DNA of 64,000 bases from positions 1 to 64,000 of the forward strand of contig VIRH01000060.1 of assembly GCA_008107755.1 (NCBI GenBank), read 5' to 3'. The number at the start of each line of letters is the position of its first letter. Within the stretch, counting starts at the first letter, position 1. Shown here one piece after another: positions 53,196-63,660 of the stretch. Under the pieces are notes generated by a model, which was given only the letters and a program-made list of their open reading frames with translations, searched no databases and was not told the DNA's origin. This stretch comes from Rhodobacterales bacterium (GTDB taxonomy: Bacteria > Pseudomonadota > Alphaproteobacteria > Rhizobiales > Stappiaceae). The translations under genes and the position numbers were made by a program.

Positions 53196-56100
53196 TCAGT
53201 AGACGAACACCAGATCGCCCGCGCTGTCGCGGATCCAGTCTGTAAGCTGATCGACCCTCATCGGACGCGCGATCAGGTAGCCCTGAATGGAGAAGTCGCC
53301 CATCATCCGTAGCCGGTCGTACTGTTCTTCGGTTTCGACACCTTCGCACACGACGCTGATGTTCAGGCTGCGTGCCAGATGAATGAGCTGATTGACGACG
53401 ACTTCCTTGCGATGATCCTCAAGCATCTGGTGTGTAAAGGACCGGTCGATCTTCAACCCGTGAATGGGCAGGTCTGCGACATGGGTCAGGGAGGCATATC
53501 CCGTTCCGAAGTCGTCCAGCTCGATGTGGAGCCCGAGCTCGTGAAGCTCGGTCAGGGTCGCAAGGTGGCCGGACCGGTTGTCGTTCAGAAAAACCGATTC
53601 CAGAACTTCGGCCGTGACATCCGCCGGATTGATGTCGTGACGCGCCAGAGCCTCTCGGAAATGATCGACGATCTGTCCGGAAGCCAGGTGTGCCGGTGAA
53701 ATATTGACCGAGATCCGGCCGAAATCGAGCCCCCGGTCGAGCCAGCTTCGCGCCGCCGCGAGCGCCTTGTCGATGACCATCTCTCCGACGAGCGGCGCAA
53801 GGCTGGACTTTTCGACGACGGACAGGAACTCACCGGGCGCAAGTTCGCCGCGCTGCGGATGGTGCCAGCGCAGCAGCGCTTCCACGCCGGTCACAGTCTG
53901 TGATCTGAGGTTGACCTGCGGCTGGAACACCAGGAAGAACTCGTCGTTCTTCACCGCCTTCTGCAACTCAAGTTCGATCCGGGCTTCCTTTTCGACATCC
54001 TTTTTCATGTCGGGCCGGAAATAGGTGAAACGGTCCTTCCCGTTTTCCTTGGATTGGTAGAGCGCGAGGTCGGCGTTCATCAGCAACGTTTCGAACTCCG
54101 CGCCGTCCGTCGGACAAAGGGCGATGCCCATGCTGACGGTCGGCCAGAAGCGATTGCCATCGAATTCCATGGGCAGCCGCATGATGCGCCTTGCGCGCTC
54201 GAACAGGATATCTGGATCGGACGAGCTGCTGTCCGCCAGAATGACGAACTCGTCTCCGCCCCAGCGATAGGGCGTGCCAAGCCCGCGGGAAATCTCCCGA
54301 AGCCGGCGCCCGGTTTCCTCCAGGCACTGGTCACCGGCCAGATGCCCCATCGTATCGTTGACGCGCTTGAAGCCGTCCATGTCGATATGGACCAGGAAGG
54401 ACGGTTTGTCGTCGCTTCCAAAGCGCTCCAGTGCATCGCGCTGGCAGGCGGCCCGGTTGGAAAGCTTGGTCAACGTGTCGAAATAGGCAAGGCGCTCCGC
54501 CCGGTTCTTGGCGTCCCGTGTCTCGTTCTCACGCTGCACCCGTTCCGAGATGTCGTTGGCAATCGCGACGAAAAGCTTGCGGGTGTGGTCGGACAGAAGC
54601 TGGATCTGCAGGTCGACGGGATATTCTGTTCCATCCCTGCGTCGATGAACGCTTTCCAATGTCAGACTTTCCTTTTCGCCGCTCAGAAGAGGGGCGACGG
54701 CATTCAAGATCTTGGCACGGTCGTAGTTCGGATTGATCTCCCAGACCGGAATCGATTTCAGCTCCATCAGCGTGTAGCCGAGATTGTCGATCGCGCTCCT
54801 GTTGGCATAATCGATGACGAAGGTTTCCGTATCGAGGATGAAGATCTCGTTCAGCGAGGACTGCAGGATATTGGCGAGGAGTTGATTGCGCCGTTCGGCA
54901 AGGCAGCGTTCGGTGTTGTCATGCACGATGCCGAAGAAGTCCGCCGCACGCCCGTCCACCCCTGCCAGAACATAGCCGCGCGCATGGAGATACCGCGTGA
55001 TGCCGCCGTCCAGAGTGATTTCATGTTCAAAGTCGAAATCGCTGCAATTCTCGATCGCGTGCCTGAAGGCCTGCCGGACGCGAACCACCTGATCCTTCGG
55101 AATGATGGAGAAGAGATAATTGCTGATGTCGGCTGGCGGGAGGTCGGGTGGGATCTTCATGATCCGGAAGAATTCCTCCGATCCATGGATCTCGTTCGTC
55201 TTCAGGTTCCACTCCCAGTTTCCGACGCTTGCAATCCGCTGGGCTTCCAGCAGCTGGAGCGCGCTGTGCTCCAGCTTCGCGGAATGGTCGCGGACTTCAT
55301 TTTCGAGGCCGGCCTTGGTTGCCTCTACCGATGCCTGCAAGCGTGCGAGAAGGCGATGTATGACCGTCCAGGCGACAAGACAGATCCCTGTCCCGGCGAG
55401 AATGAACAGGGCAAGATCCTTGACAAAACGCCAGACGTTTTGCGTGACGTCCATGACGAGAACCAGATTGAAACGCGGATCGTTCGACTCCAGGGCAATG
55501 GGAAGATTGCGGGTCATGAAGACCCTGTTGTCTTTCAGGAAAAAGCGCTTCAGCGCGTGACGTTCGTCGGTGGTGGCATCAAGTACGTCAAGATCCAGCC
55601 CGCCGGACGTCAGGTCCCCGACCTCGGCGAACCCTGTTTCGCCGATGCCGCGGGGTGAAGTTGCGCAGGTCGGGCAGTGCTTGATGATCTGCGCATTGAC
55701 CGCCGAGCTGGCCAGGGCGAGGGCGTCTTCGATATTTATGGCGAGCTTGAGGTAACCAACCAGTTTGCCTTCCGCCACCCAGGGCCTCAGGACGCTGACG
55801 ATGATCTTGCCTTCGGGATCGAACTCTATGCCGTGGGCATTCCCGATGAGGTTTGTCAAAAGTTGCGATTGGAAAGACAAGGCGGGAGAACTGGCGTACC
55901 CGTTCGCATCAGCCCGGTAGACCAGTTTCTGGTTTGCGCCGTAGATGGAAAACTCGGCAATATCCAGATCGCCGGAGCTGCGGGAAAAAACCTCGTCCGC
56001 TATGCTCTTGATTTCGGAGGAAGCATTGCGGTTGAGAGCGCTCTGCAAGTCGGCATTGGTGCTGATCTGGACGGCGAAACTGTCGAGAGCCTGCGCGCCG

Positions 56101-56381
56101 AGTGCCCGTTGCTGCAGCAGCAGCCGCTCAGCCGTCTGGACGATCTGTTCCTGCGGCTCCTGCAGGTTCCTGCATTCGGATACGACGTTCTGGATTGTCA
56201 GGACCAGAACGGTCAGGACCAGAAAGGCCAGGACCACTGTGCGCAAGGGCCTTTCGAAGTTCGTGCCTTGTGTGCAGCTATCCAGAAGACGGTCGAGCAA
56301 TCCGGTGGCGTGGCCGGAAGAGGTGGCCCTTTCCCGATCACCGAAGTGTGTCGCCAGATTTTCCGTTTCAGTATTCTGCAC
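53196..56381 (-). CDS. PAS-GGDEF-EAL bifunctional c-di-GMP protein
   Basis: 1061 residues from the GTG at 56381, which follows GGGGGAC; the frame opens at a TTG at 56474. Membrane helix (~54-76), a periplasmic sensor (~80-335), second helix (~340-365), two PAS-like domains (~395-520 and ~525-645), GGDEF (~655-815) and EAL (~820-1061). The catalytic motifs are intact: RWGGDEF, EALLRW, ELDDFGTGYASL, CEGVETEEQ. So it could both make and break c-di-GMP, or one domain may regulate the other. Signal sensed unknown. Confidence 0.92.
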   Translation of the reverse strand: MQNTETENLATHFGDRERATSSGHATGLLDRLLDSCTQGTNFERPLRTVVLAFLVLTVLVLTIQNVVSECRNLQEPQEQIVQTAERLLLQQRALGAQALDSFAVQISTNADLQSALNRNASSEIKSIADEVFSRSSGDLDIAEFSIYGANQKLVYRADANGYASSPALSFQSQLLTNLIGNAHGIEFDPEGKIIVSVLRPWVAEGKLVGYLKLAINIEDALALASSAVNAQIIKHCPTCATSPRGIGETGFAEVGDLTSGGLDLDVLDATTDERHALKRFFLKDNRVFMTRNLPIALESNDPRFNLVLVMDVTQNVWRFVKDLALFILAGTGICLVAWTVIHRLLARLQASVEATKAGLENEVRDHSAKLEHSALQLLEAQRIASVGNWEWNLKTNEIHGSEEFFRIMKIPPDLPPADISNYLFSIIPKDQVVRVRQAFRHAIENCSDFDFEHEITLDGGITRYLHARGYVLAGVDGRAADFFGIVHDNTERCLAERRNQLLANILQSSLNEIFILDTETFVIDYANRSAIDNLGYTLMELKSIPVWEINPNYDRAKILNAVAPLLSGEKESLTLESVHRRRDGTEYPVDLQIQLLSDHTRKLFVAIANDISERVQRENETRDAKNRAERLAYFDTLTKLSNRAACQRDALERFGSDDKPSFLVHIDMDGFKRVNDTMGHLAGDQCLEETGRRLREISRGLGTPYRWGGDEFVILADSSSSDPDILFERARRIMRLPMEFDGNRFWPTVSMGIALCPTDGAEFETLLMNADLALYQSKENGKDRFTYFRPDMKKDVEKEARIELELQKAVKNDEFFLVFQPQVNLRSQTVTGVEALLRWHHPQRGELAPGEFLSVVEKSSLAPLVGEMVIDKALAAARSWLDRGLDFGRISVNISPAHLASGQIVDHFREALARHDINPADVTAEVLESVFLNDNRSGHLATLTELHELGLHIELDDFGTGYASLTHVADLPIHGLKIDRSFTHQMLEDHRKEVVVNQLIHLARSLNISVVCEGVETEEQYDRLRMMGDFSIQGYLIARPMRVDQLTDWIRDSAGDLVFVY

Positions 56382-56649
56382 AACTGTCCCCCGGCAGCCG
56401 AAGCTGCATGTTGCCGGGTCGATCCTGCCGCAAGCGATCCGAAACCTCTCGGGGCGGCATGGTCCTGCCAGCAATCACTGCTATTTTTTACAATAGGATT
56501 AAAACGTTAAATTGTTTTGAATCTGCCGGTTGCGGCTCGCAAGAAATACAGTCGGAAAAATTGCTTATACCGCTTGTTGGGTAATCTTACGCAGCGGAGG
56601 TAAAGTCGAGCTCGCATTCTTCTGCGGAGGGATCTTGTCATACCCGCGC

Positions 56650-57558
56650 CTATCTTCCGAAAAAGCGCAGCAGCAGTTCCAGTGTCTCTTGAGGTGCTTC
56701 CTCGGGCAGGAAATGCCCGCAAGGGAGTGCTGCGCCTTCCGCGTTCGGAAACCAGTTTTTCCATGCCTCCAGGGGCTCATCGACCGATGTGGCAATACCC
56801 TTGTCGCCCCACAGTGCGAGGAAGGGCATCTCGCCTGTTCGGCCCGCGTCTCTGTCCGCCCGGTCATGGAGATAGTCCGGACCGGCTCCGGCCCGGTAGT
56901 CCTCGCAGGTCGCGGCAATGCGGTCCGGATGGCAGAACCAGGCGCGGGTGTGTGCAAGCGAGGCTTCGCTGAACGCCTTCAGGGACTTGTCCGCCGTCCA
57001 GCTCGCCAGCGTGTGCTCCAGAAAGCGGAGCGGGCAGGCGCCAATCACCATTTCGGGAAACGGCGCGGGCTGGGCCAGGAACATCCAGTGATAGATCTTG
57101 ATCCCGAATGTGCGGTCCAGCCGATCCCAGTAGTCCGACGTCGGCAGAATATCCAGCACCGCAAGACGCTTCACCGTGTCGGGCCAGTCCAGTGCGAGCC
57201 GGTAGCCGACCCGGCCACCGCGGTCGTGGCCTGCGACCATGAACCTTTCATGGCCCAGCACGTGCATCATCTCGCGCACGGCAAGAGCCATCGACCGTTT
57301 GGAATAGGCGGCGTGATCATCGCTGAGCGGCGGGATGGAGGACCGGCCGTAGCCGGGCAGGTCGGGTATCACCAGATGGAAACGGTCTGCCAGGCCCGGT
57401 GAGATCGTATGCCACATGACGTGGGACTGGGGATAGCCGTGAAGAAGCAGGAGAGGCGGCCCGGAGCCGCCTGTTCTGCAGTAAAGATTGGCGCAGCCGG
57501 TTTCGACCGTGTGGCTTTCAAAACCGGGAAACAGGTCGTCCTGCCTGTCGCTCTCCAC
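56650..57558 (-). CDS. Alpha/beta hydrolase, haloacetate dehalogenase-like
   Basis: 302 residues; GTG at 57558 with GGGGAG about 7 nt upstream. Fluoroacetate-dehalogenase marks: HGYPQ, nucleophile Asp112 in GHDRGGRVGYR with Arg113 and Arg116, Asp136 in VLDILPT, His157-Trp158 in YHWMFLAQPAPFPE (halide site), CHPDRIAATCEDYRAG and catalytic His in CGHFLPEEAP. Hydrolyses haloacetates in characterised homologues; a related epoxide or ester substrate cannot be excluded. Lies apart from other catabolic genes. Confidence 0.8.
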   Translation of the reverse strand: MESDRQDDLFPGFESHTVETGCANLYCRTGGSGPPLLLLHGYPQSHVMWHTISPGLADRFHLVIPDLPGYGRSSIPPLSDDHAAYSKRSMALAVREMMHVLGHERFMVAGHDRGGRVGYRLALDWPDTVKRLAVLDILPTSDYWDRLDRTFGIKIYHWMFLAQPAPFPEMVIGACPLRFLEHTLASWTADKSLKAFSEASLAHTRAWFCHPDRIAATCEDYRAGAGPDYLHDRADRDAGRTGEMPFLALWGDKGIATSVDEPLEAWKNWFPNAEGAALPCGHFLPEEAPQETLELLLRFFGR

Positions 57559-57671
57559 CGCACTCTCCCCATGTCCGGACAGGGAAAACTATCAATGCTG
57601 GTAACTGGTTGCCAAGTCCCTTGCCGAGGCCGGCGGCGCGGCAGGAGAGAAAGGGACGATCAGGTGTCGTT

Positions 57672-58937
57672 CTAGCGGGCGATCGCCCGCCAGCCGATAT
57701 CCGTTCGGCAGAAGCCTTCCGGCCAGTCGATTTTTGCCACTGCTTCATAGGCCTTGCGCTGGGCGTCTGCGACCGTCGCGCCAAGCGCCGTGACATTGAG
57801 CACCCGTCCGCCATTGGCCAGCAGATTGCCGCCTTCGCTCCGGGTGCCGGCGTGAAAGACCTCCAGGCCATCCGAGCTGAGCGGTTCGACACCTTCGATC
57901 CGCGTCCCCTTCTCGTAAGATCCCGGATAGCCCTTTGCCGCCATGACGACGGTCAGCGCGACCTCGTCCTTCCAGGCGGCGGTTGCCTTGTCGAGAGTAC
58001 CCTCCGCGCTGGCAAGCAGAAGATCCAGAAGGTCGCTGTCGAGACGCATCATGAGGACCTGGCATTCCGGATCGCCGAAGCGTGTGTTGTATTCGATCAG
58101 CTTCGGTCCGTTTGCCGTGATCATCAGGCCGGCATAAAGGACGCCCTTGAAGGGGGTTCCGCGAGCCGCAAGCGTTGCGATTGTCGGCTCGATGATCCGG
58201 GCCATGACGTCGGCAACGAGGGCGTCCGTCATCACCGGTGCAGGCGAATAGGCGCCCATTCCGCCGGTGTTCGGGCCTTCGTCGCCGTCATGGGCACGCT
58301 TATGGTCCTGGGCAGTCGCAAGCGCGAGCGCGTTCCTGCCGTCGGAAAGAACGAAGAAGCTGGCTTCTTCCCCTTCCAGAAATTCCTCGATGACGACCTC
58401 GGCGCCGGCATCGCCGAAGGATCCGGAGAAACAGGCCTGAACGGCGTCTTCGGCCTCTTGCGTGGTCATGGCGACGACAACGCCCTTTCCGGCAGCCAGC
58501 CCGTCCGCCTTGACGACGATGGGCGCGCCCTTGTCACGGACATAGGCGAGGGCAGGCGCTTCAGACGTGAAGCGGCCATATCCGGCTGTCGGTATGTTGG
58601 CCTCGTCGCAAACGCCCTTGGTGAAGGCCTTGGAGCCTTCCAGTTGCGCCGCCGCCTTGCTTGGCCCGAAGGATTTGATGCCGGCCGCATCCAGATCATC
58701 GACAAGGCCTGCCACAAGAGGAGCTTCCGGACCGACGATCACGAAATCGATGTTCTTGTCGCGGCAGAAATCGATGACCGCCGCGTGATCGGAGACGTCG
58801 AGCGAGCACAACTCGGCGACCTTGGCGATGCCGGCATTGCCGGGCGCCGCGTAGAGCCTGGTCAGCTTCGGAGATTTTGCCAGCGCCCAGGCAAGGGCAT
58901 GTTCGCGGCCGCCGGATCCGATGAGGAGAAGGTTCAT
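57672..58937 (-). CDS. purD: Phosphoribosylamine-glycine ligase PurD
   Basis: 421 residues from the ATG at 58937 ([19 protein letters not shown]); the frame opens at 59048. ATP-grasp enzyme: [50 protein letters not shown] and ETRFGDPE-like [11 protein letters not shown]. Second step of purine synthesis, forming GAR from PRA, glycine and ATP. Divergent from ubiA. Confidence 0.96.
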   Translation of the reverse strand: MNLLLIGSGGREHALAWALAKSPKLTRLYAAPGNAGIAKVAELCSLDVSDHAAVIDFCRDKNIDFVIVGPEAPLVAGLVDDLDAAGIKSFGPSKAAAQLEGSKAFTKGVCDEANIPTAGYGRFTSEAPALAYVRDKGAPIVVKADGLAAGKGVVVAMTTQEAEDAVQACFSGSFGDAGAEVVIEEFLEGEEASFFVLSDGRNALALATAQDHKRAHDGDEGPNTGGMGAYSPAPVMTDALVADVMARIIEPTIATLAARGTPFKGVLYAGLMITANGPKLIEYNTRFGDPECQVLMMRLDSDLLDLLLASAEGTLDKATAAWKDEVALTVVMAAKGYPGSYEKGTRIEGVEPLSSDGLEVFHAGTRSEGGNLLANGGRVLNVTALGATVADAQRKAYEAVAKIDWPEGFCRTDIGWRAIAR

Positions 58938-59246
58938 GAAAAGCTCTGGGTCTCTAAGGGCACGTGGGGCGGAGCGGGCGCTCGCGCGGGAAACACACGC
59001 GCGGACCCTGTCGCCGCGGGGTCTAGCATGGGTCCGCCCGGGCCGCAATTGGCGTTGGCCGGCAGCTCTGGGTGCAGATCACGCCGGAGAGGCGTCAAAA
59101 AGCTGCGGTAAGCGAAAAATATCGTCGCATATGTTGCACAGTGCTTCACAACGTGTTCCTCCTCTGCTCGATTATGGCAAGCGATGGCCCGGGAGCTGCC
59201 GGCCAATATCAGGTCTTTTGCAAGGGCAACGGGGGTGAGACGACAG
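58938..59246. other. purD-ubiA divergent region
   Basis: 309 bp. No convincing ORF other than a possible N-terminal extension of ubiA from 59184. GC-rich, without clear dyads. Should hold both promoters. Confidence 0.4.
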
Positions 59247-60191
59247 ATGCTGTTTTCAACGCGGGATACAGGCCCGGTTTCCGATGCCGTCAAGCGTCAC
59301 TGGGTGGACACGCGCCTTCCCGTGTCGCTGCGTCCCTACGCGCGGCTTGCACGCTGGGAGAGGCCTATCGGCTGGTGGCTGCTGCTTTGGCCGTGCTGGT
59401 GGTCGGCGGCCCTGGCGGCGATTGCAGCAGGCCATGGCTGGCCGAACCCGTTTCATCTCGTCCTGTTTCTCATCGGGGCCGTTGCCATGCGAGGCGCGGG
59501 CTGCACCTATAACGATCTCGTTGATGTCGATATCGATAGCCGCGTGGAACGCACGCGGTCCCGGCCGATCCCGGCGGGCCAGGTCACCAAGCTGCAGGCG
59601 AAGATCTTTCTCGTGGCGCAGGCTCTTGTCGGTCTGGCCGTGCTGCTGCAGTTCAATACGTTCTCGATCTTGCTCGGGATCGTCTCTCTCGTTCCCGTGG
59701 CGATCTATCCCTTCATGAAGCGGGTGACCAACTGGCCCCAGCTCTTCCTGGGGCTTGCCTTCTCCTGGGGGGCACTCATGGGCTGGGCGGCGGTGTTCGG
59801 CTCGCTGTCCTGGGCGCCGGTGATGATCTACCTCGGCGGCATTTGCTGGACGATCGGCTATGACACGATCTACGCCCACCAGGACAAGGAAGACGATGCC
59901 ATAGTTGGAGTGAAATCGACGGCACGCCTGTTCGGAACCTGGACCAAGCCGGCGTTGATCGGCCTCTATACCGCGGCATCCGTTCTCTTCGCGCTGGCCG
60001 CGACGTTGGCGGACGCAGGACCGGCAGCTTTCATCGGTATTCTGGCAGGGGGGCTGCATCTTGGATGGCAGGTCGTGGTTCTGGACATCGACGACCCCGA
60101 CCAGTGTCTGAAACTCTTTCGCTCGAACACCACCTATGGCTGGATCCTGTTTGCAGGGTTCGTTATCGATGCGCTGATCGGCTGGATCTGA
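59247..60191 (+). CDS. ubiA: 4-hydroxybenzoate polyprenyltransferase UbiA
   Basis: 314 residues from the ATG at 59247 with GGGGGTGAG upstream; an ATG at 59184 would add 21 residues. Polytopic membrane enzyme with the two Asp-rich prenyl-diphosphate motifs YNDLVDVDID and DTIYAHQDKEDD. RLARWERPIGWWLLLWPCWW start is typical. Attaches the polyprenyl tail in ubiquinone synthesis. A terminator follows. Confidence 0.94.
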   Translation: MLFSTRDTGPVSDAVKRHWVDTRLPVSLRPYARLARWERPIGWWLLLWPCWWSAALAAIAAGHGWPNPFHLVLFLIGAVAMRGAGCTYNDLVDVDIDSRVERTRSRPIPAGQVTKLQAKIFLVAQALVGLAVLLQFNTFSILLGIVSLVPVAIYPFMKRVTNWPQLFLGLAFSWGALMGWAAVFGSLSWAPVMIYLGGICWTIGYDTIYAHQDKEDDAIVGVKSTARLFGTWTKPALIGLYTAASVLFALAATLADAGPAAFIGILAGGLHLGWQVVVLDIDDPDQCLKLFRSNTTYGWILFAGFVIDALIGWI

Positions 60192-60208
60192 CCGAAGTCT
60201 TGAAACAG

Positions 60209-60238
60209 AAAAAGGCTCCGCACCGCGGAGCCTTTTTT
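60209..60238. terminator. Intrinsic terminator after ubiA
   Basis: AAAAAGGCTCCG, 5-nt loop, CGGAGCC followed by T6. Shared by ubiA (plus) and the convergent DUF6101-like gene (minus) thanks to the A5 flank. Confidence 0.9.
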
Positions 60239-60272
60239 GTGGTGTCCGACGCCTCCCTGGCTGTTTCGGACA

Positions 60273-60806
60273 TCAGGTGCGGGCGATTATTTCCCGTTCG
60301 TTTTCGTAGACCGTCTGTGTTTCCTGCCGCTGACCCACCGCGCGCTTGTTGAGGAAGCGCGGACGCCGACCGGTCAGCAGCCGCAGCTTGCGCCGCGGGG
60401 CGGGTCCGGCAACCGGTACTGCGCTATAGGCCTCGATCGGCTTCACCTTGCCGCCAAGGTCGCAAACCAGCATCGGCAGGTTCAGCGTCTGGGCCCAGCG
60501 GCTCCAGAGCGTCGCCAGATCATCTGAATGCTCGGTTTCCGCAAGGGTGATCGACAATGCGCTGTCCGGGTGTTTCAGGATCAGCGCGGCGACGATCTCA
60601 CCGGGGGCATTGCCCGGCACGATCCGCACCATGACCCCGTCGAACCCGTTTGACGGAACGACGACCGAAACCGGCACTCCGCCGACCCGGCGTTTGATGA
60701 TCGTTCTGTCCCGGTCGAGGTAGATCTCGGCCGGAAGGGATGGAGTGCCAGGCCGCGACTCGAGGCGTTGCTCGAAGCGGACTGGCAGGGAGCCGGGATG
60801 CGGCAT
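60273..60806 (-). CDS. DUF6101-like protein
   Basis: 177 residues from the ATG at 60806; the frame is open to 60932 and the start is uncertain. Soluble, beta-rich: SLPAEIYLDRDRTIIKRRVGGVPVSVVVPSNGFDGVMVRIVP, IVAALILKHPDSALSITLAE, DDLATLWSRWAQTLNLPMLV. The C-terminus is basic (PAPRRKLRLLTGRRPRFLNKR). I associate this pattern with a conserved Rhizobiales family of unknown function. Convergent with ubiA. Confidence 0.6.
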   Translation of the reverse strand: MPHPGSLPVRFEQRLESRPGTPSLPAEIYLDRDRTIIKRRVGGVPVSVVVPSNGFDGVMVRIVPGNAPGEIVAALILKHPDSALSITLAETEHSDDLATLWSRWAQTLNLPMLVCDLGGKVKPIEAYSAVPVAGPAPRRKLRLLTGRRPRFLNKRAVGQRQETQTVYENEREIIART

Positions 60807-61210
60807 TGTTTTTCCGTCTATCCCGGCTACTGCTTGTTCCTGTTTTTCTGTCTGACGTCTCAAAATGACTCTCCAGCGGACCTGTTGGCCTCTTGATGAA
60901 CTTGAAGGTAACAGCGAAGAGTCGTGAACCACTTAAGATACACAGTTAAAAAAGTCTGATTCTAAAGACGGTTACTGGAATCTAATCATTGGCGTAAGCT
61001 TTCATTAAAGGGTGTGGCAAGGAAACGCGAAAACCCCCGGTTGCTCTGAGGTCGGGCTTGCCTCCTTTGCCATCTTTTCCTCTTCAAACTGGCCATCGGA
61101 ACCCCATTTCTTCGGGAGAGGACGAACCGGGTTCTCCGGTTTCGGCAGCGACGGTTGCGGTGCATTCGTCCGGGGCGTAAACAACAGCCTGACAAAAAGG
61201 GTGAAAAAAC
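60807..61210. other. Intergenic region upstream of pmbA
   Basis: 404 bp, partly an alternative 5' extension of the DUF6101-like ORF (to 60932). The centre (about 60935-61015) is A+T-rich and is the probable promoter zone for both divergent genes. No other feature recognised. Confidence 0.4.
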
Positions 61211-62554
61211 ATGTCCGAACTCATCGATCAGAGCGAACTCCAGTCCCGCGCGGCACGGCTTGTCGAGGCCGCGAAGAAGGCGGGTGCCGATGCCTGCGAC
61301 GCAATTGCCGTGACTGGGGTCTCGCTGGCTGTCGATGTCCGCGAGGGCGCAGTCGAGGAAACCGAGCGGGCCGAGGGCGACGATGTCACCTTGCGCGTCT
61401 TCGTCGGCAAGCGCACGGCTGCCGTTTCCGCCAACCAGCTGGACGATCCGGCTGGACTTGCCGAACGTGCCGTTGCGATGGCGAAGGTTGCTCCTGAGGA
61501 TCCCTATGCCGGGCTGGCCGATCCGGACCTTCTGGTAAAGGAGTTCCCGGCCCTTGAACTTCTCGACACCCGGGAGATGACCGCAGAGGAACTGACCCGG
61601 ATCGCGCTCGAGGCTGAAGCAGCAGGTCTGGCCGTCGATGGTGTCAGCAAGTCGGGCGGAGCGGGTGCGTCCTGGCGCCTTGCCGGGGTCGTGCTTGCCA
61701 CCAGCCACGGGTTTGAAGGCGCGTACATGGCCTCACGCTATGGCATGTCCATGACGGCGGTGGCCGGCGACGGCACGACCATGGAACGCGATTACGATTT
61801 CGACAGCCGCACCTATTTCGAGGATCTGGAAAACCCGGCCGAAATCGGCCGCAGGGCGGGCGAGCGTGCGGTTCGTCGTCTCAATCCGCAGAAGCTGTCC
61901 ACGCGCACGGCCAATGTCATCTATGAATCGCGCGCGGCCCGCAGCATCCTCGGGCACCTGACCGGCGCCATCAACGGGGCCTCGATCGCCCGCAAGACGA
62001 GCTTTCTGCGAAACAGGATGGGCGAGGCCATTCTGGCCCCCGGCATCAAGGTCGTGGACGATCCCTTCAAGCGCCGGGGCGCGGCTACCCGGCCGTTCGA
62101 CGGGGAGGGGACACGCGCCGACGTCCTGAATGTCGTCGAGGACGGCGTTCTCCAGCACTGGTTCCTAGATGGCGCGTCCGCGCGCGAGCTGGGGCTGAAG
62201 CCCAACGGACGCGCCCATCGCAGCGGCAGCGGCACGTCACCCGGAGCCACCAACATCACCCTGATGCCGGGCGACAAGACAATGGAAGAATTGATGGCAG
62301 AGGCCGGCACCGGCCTTCTGGTCACCGACCTGATCGGCCACGGCGTCAATGGCCTGACAGGCGATTATTCGCGCGGTGCGGCCGGCTTCTGGTTCGAGAA
62401 TGGCGAGATCGTGGAACCGGTCAGCGAGATCACCATTGCCGGTAATCTGAACGACATGTTCAAGCGGCTCGTCCCGGGCAGCGACCTCGACAACCGTTAC
62501 TCGGCAGCAACGCCCTCGCTCATGATCGAAGGAATGGCGCTTGCGGGAAGTTGA
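61211..62554 (+). CDS. pmbA: TldD/PmbA family metallopeptidase, PmbA (TldE)
   Basis: 447 residues. PmbA signs: GADACDAIAVTG, EETERAEGDDVTLRVFVGKRTA, NPQKLSTRTANVIYESRAARSILGHL, GPGT-like DGEGTRA and the C-terminal TDLIGHGVNGLTGDYSRGAAGFWFENGEI. Lacks the HExxxH of TldD, as expected for the E subunit. With TldD it degrades unfolded peptides and processes modified peptides. Overlaps the next gene by 14 nt. No tldD in the window. Confidence 0.93.
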   Translation: MSELIDQSELQSRAARLVEAAKKAGADACDAIAVTGVSLAVDVREGAVEETERAEGDDVTLRVFVGKRTAAVSANQLDDPAGLAERAVAMAKVAPEDPYAGLADPDLLVKEFPALELLDTREMTAEELTRIALEAEAAGLAVDGVSKSGGAGASWRLAGVVLATSHGFEGAYMASRYGMSMTAVAGDGTTMERDYDFDSRTYFEDLENPAEIGRRAGERAVRRLNPQKLSTRTANVIYESRAARSILGHLTGAINGASIARKTSFLRNRMGEAILAPGIKVVDDPFKRRGAATRPFDGEGTRADVLNVVEDGVLQHWFLDGASARELGLKPNGRAHRSGSGTSPGATNITLMPGDKTMEELMAEAGTGLLVTDLIGHGVNGLTGDYSRGAAGFWFENGEIVEPVSEITIAGNLNDMFKRLVPGSDLDNRYSAATPSLMIEGMALAGS

Positions 62555-63353
62555 TCACGCGCATCTGCCGTCCGATCGCGATGCCGATCGCCGTCTGCTG
62601 GAAGAGGCCGCCCGTCAAGCGGGGGAACTGGCTCTGACCTATTTCGGGCAGGATCCCGAAACCTGGTTCAAGGGCAACAAGTCTCCTGTTTCCGAGGCGG
62701 ACCTGGCGGTGGATAGGTTTCTGGCCGGCGAACTCAGGTCGGCGCGACCCGACTACGGATGGCTTTCCGAGGAAACCGCCGATGATCGCTCGCGCCTCGA
62801 ATACGACAGGGTGTTCATCGTCGATCCCATCGACGGGACCCGCGCGTTTCTGGCCGGCGGCGACGAATGGACGGTGTCCCTCGCCGTTGTGGAAAAGGGA
62901 CGGCCGGTTGCCGGTGCAGTGTTTTGTCCGCGGCGCGAAGAAATGTTCGTTGCCTCTTCGGGAGGCGGCGCCTGGCTGAACGATCAACCGATTTCCGTGT
63001 CTGCCCGGACGGATCTCGACGGCGCAACCCTGACCGGTCCGCACTCCATCGTCGCCAACGAGCAGGTGATCGTGGCGGGTTTCAAGTCAACGGGTATCCT
63101 GAGGTCGCTCGCCTACCGGATCGTGATGGTCGCGGCCGGCCGCATTGATGTCGGTGCGGCGCGAGGCGGTCCCAGCGACTGGGACCTTGCGGCGGCCGAT
63201 CTTTTGGTGCAGGAAGCAGGCGGCGCCCTGACCAACCTGTCGGGAGAGCCTTTGATTTACAATCGTCCGCGCACCGGACACCCCGCGCTGATTGCGGCGT
63301 CCAGAGCACTTATCGGCCCCGTGCGAGATGCGCTCGACGATCTGATCGGATAA
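62541..63353 (+). CDS. Inositol-monophosphatase-family phosphatase (CysQ-like)
   Basis: 270 residues from a TTG at 62541, within the end of pmbA; AAGGA 8 nt upstream. Metal sites: WLSEETADD, VDPIDGTRAFLAGGDEWTVSLAVVEKG and GGPSDWDLAAADLLVQEAGG. Dephosphorylates 3'-phosphoadenosine-5'-phosphate (CysQ) or inositol phosphates. In this neighbourhood with DUF4170 and DUF374 genes it belongs to a cluster often found near KDO-transferase genes. Confidence 0.88.
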   Translation: MREVDHAHLPSDRDADRRLLEEAARQAGELALTYFGQDPETWFKGNKSPVSEADLAVDRFLAGELRSARPDYGWLSEETADDRSRLEYDRVFIVDPIDGTRAFLAGGDEWTVSLAVVEKGRPVAGAVFCPRREEMFVASSGGGAWLNDQPISVSARTDLDGATLTGPHSIVANEQVIVAGFKSTGILRSLAYRIVMVAAGRIDVGAARGGPSDWDLAAADLLVQEAGGALTNLSGEPLIYNRPRTGHPALIAASRALIGPVRDALDDLIG

Positions 63354-63390
63354 CAACGCAAAGCCGGATTGAGCAAAAGCGAGGATTTCT

Positions 63391-63627
63391 ATGAGCGAGA
63401 CCGATACCCAGAAACAATTGCTTCACCTGGTGTTCGGCGGTGAGCTGGAATCGCCGGAGGGCCTGACTTTCCGCGATCTTGATGAACTCGACATCGTCGG
63501 CATCTATCCGAATTACGCCGAAGCCTACAAGGCCTGGAAGGCCAAGGCCCAGTCAACCGTGGACAATGCGCACATGCGCTACTTCATCGTGCACATGCAC
63601 CGTCTGCTCGACCCGGAAACTGCATAG
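63391..63627 (+). CDS. DUF4170 small protein
   Basis: 78 residues. HLVFGGELESPEGLTFRDLDELDIVGIYPNYAEAYKAWKAKAQSTVDNAHMRYFIVHMHRL is the DUF4170 pattern seen in alphaproteobacteria. Function unknown. It lies between the phosphatase and the DUF374 acyltransferase with gaps of 37 and 33 bp, consistent with one operon. Confidence 0.9.
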   Translation: MSETDTQKQLLHLVFGGELESPEGLTFRDLDELDIVGIYPNYAEAYKAWKAKAQSTVDNAHMRYFIVHMHRLLDPETA

Positions 63628-63660
63628 CGCTGCGGCGCATTCTCTCAGGCGACAAGATAA

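Noticed and set aside
57609..59111. 500-codon plus-strand ORF
   Set aside because: Antisense to purD, no family features.
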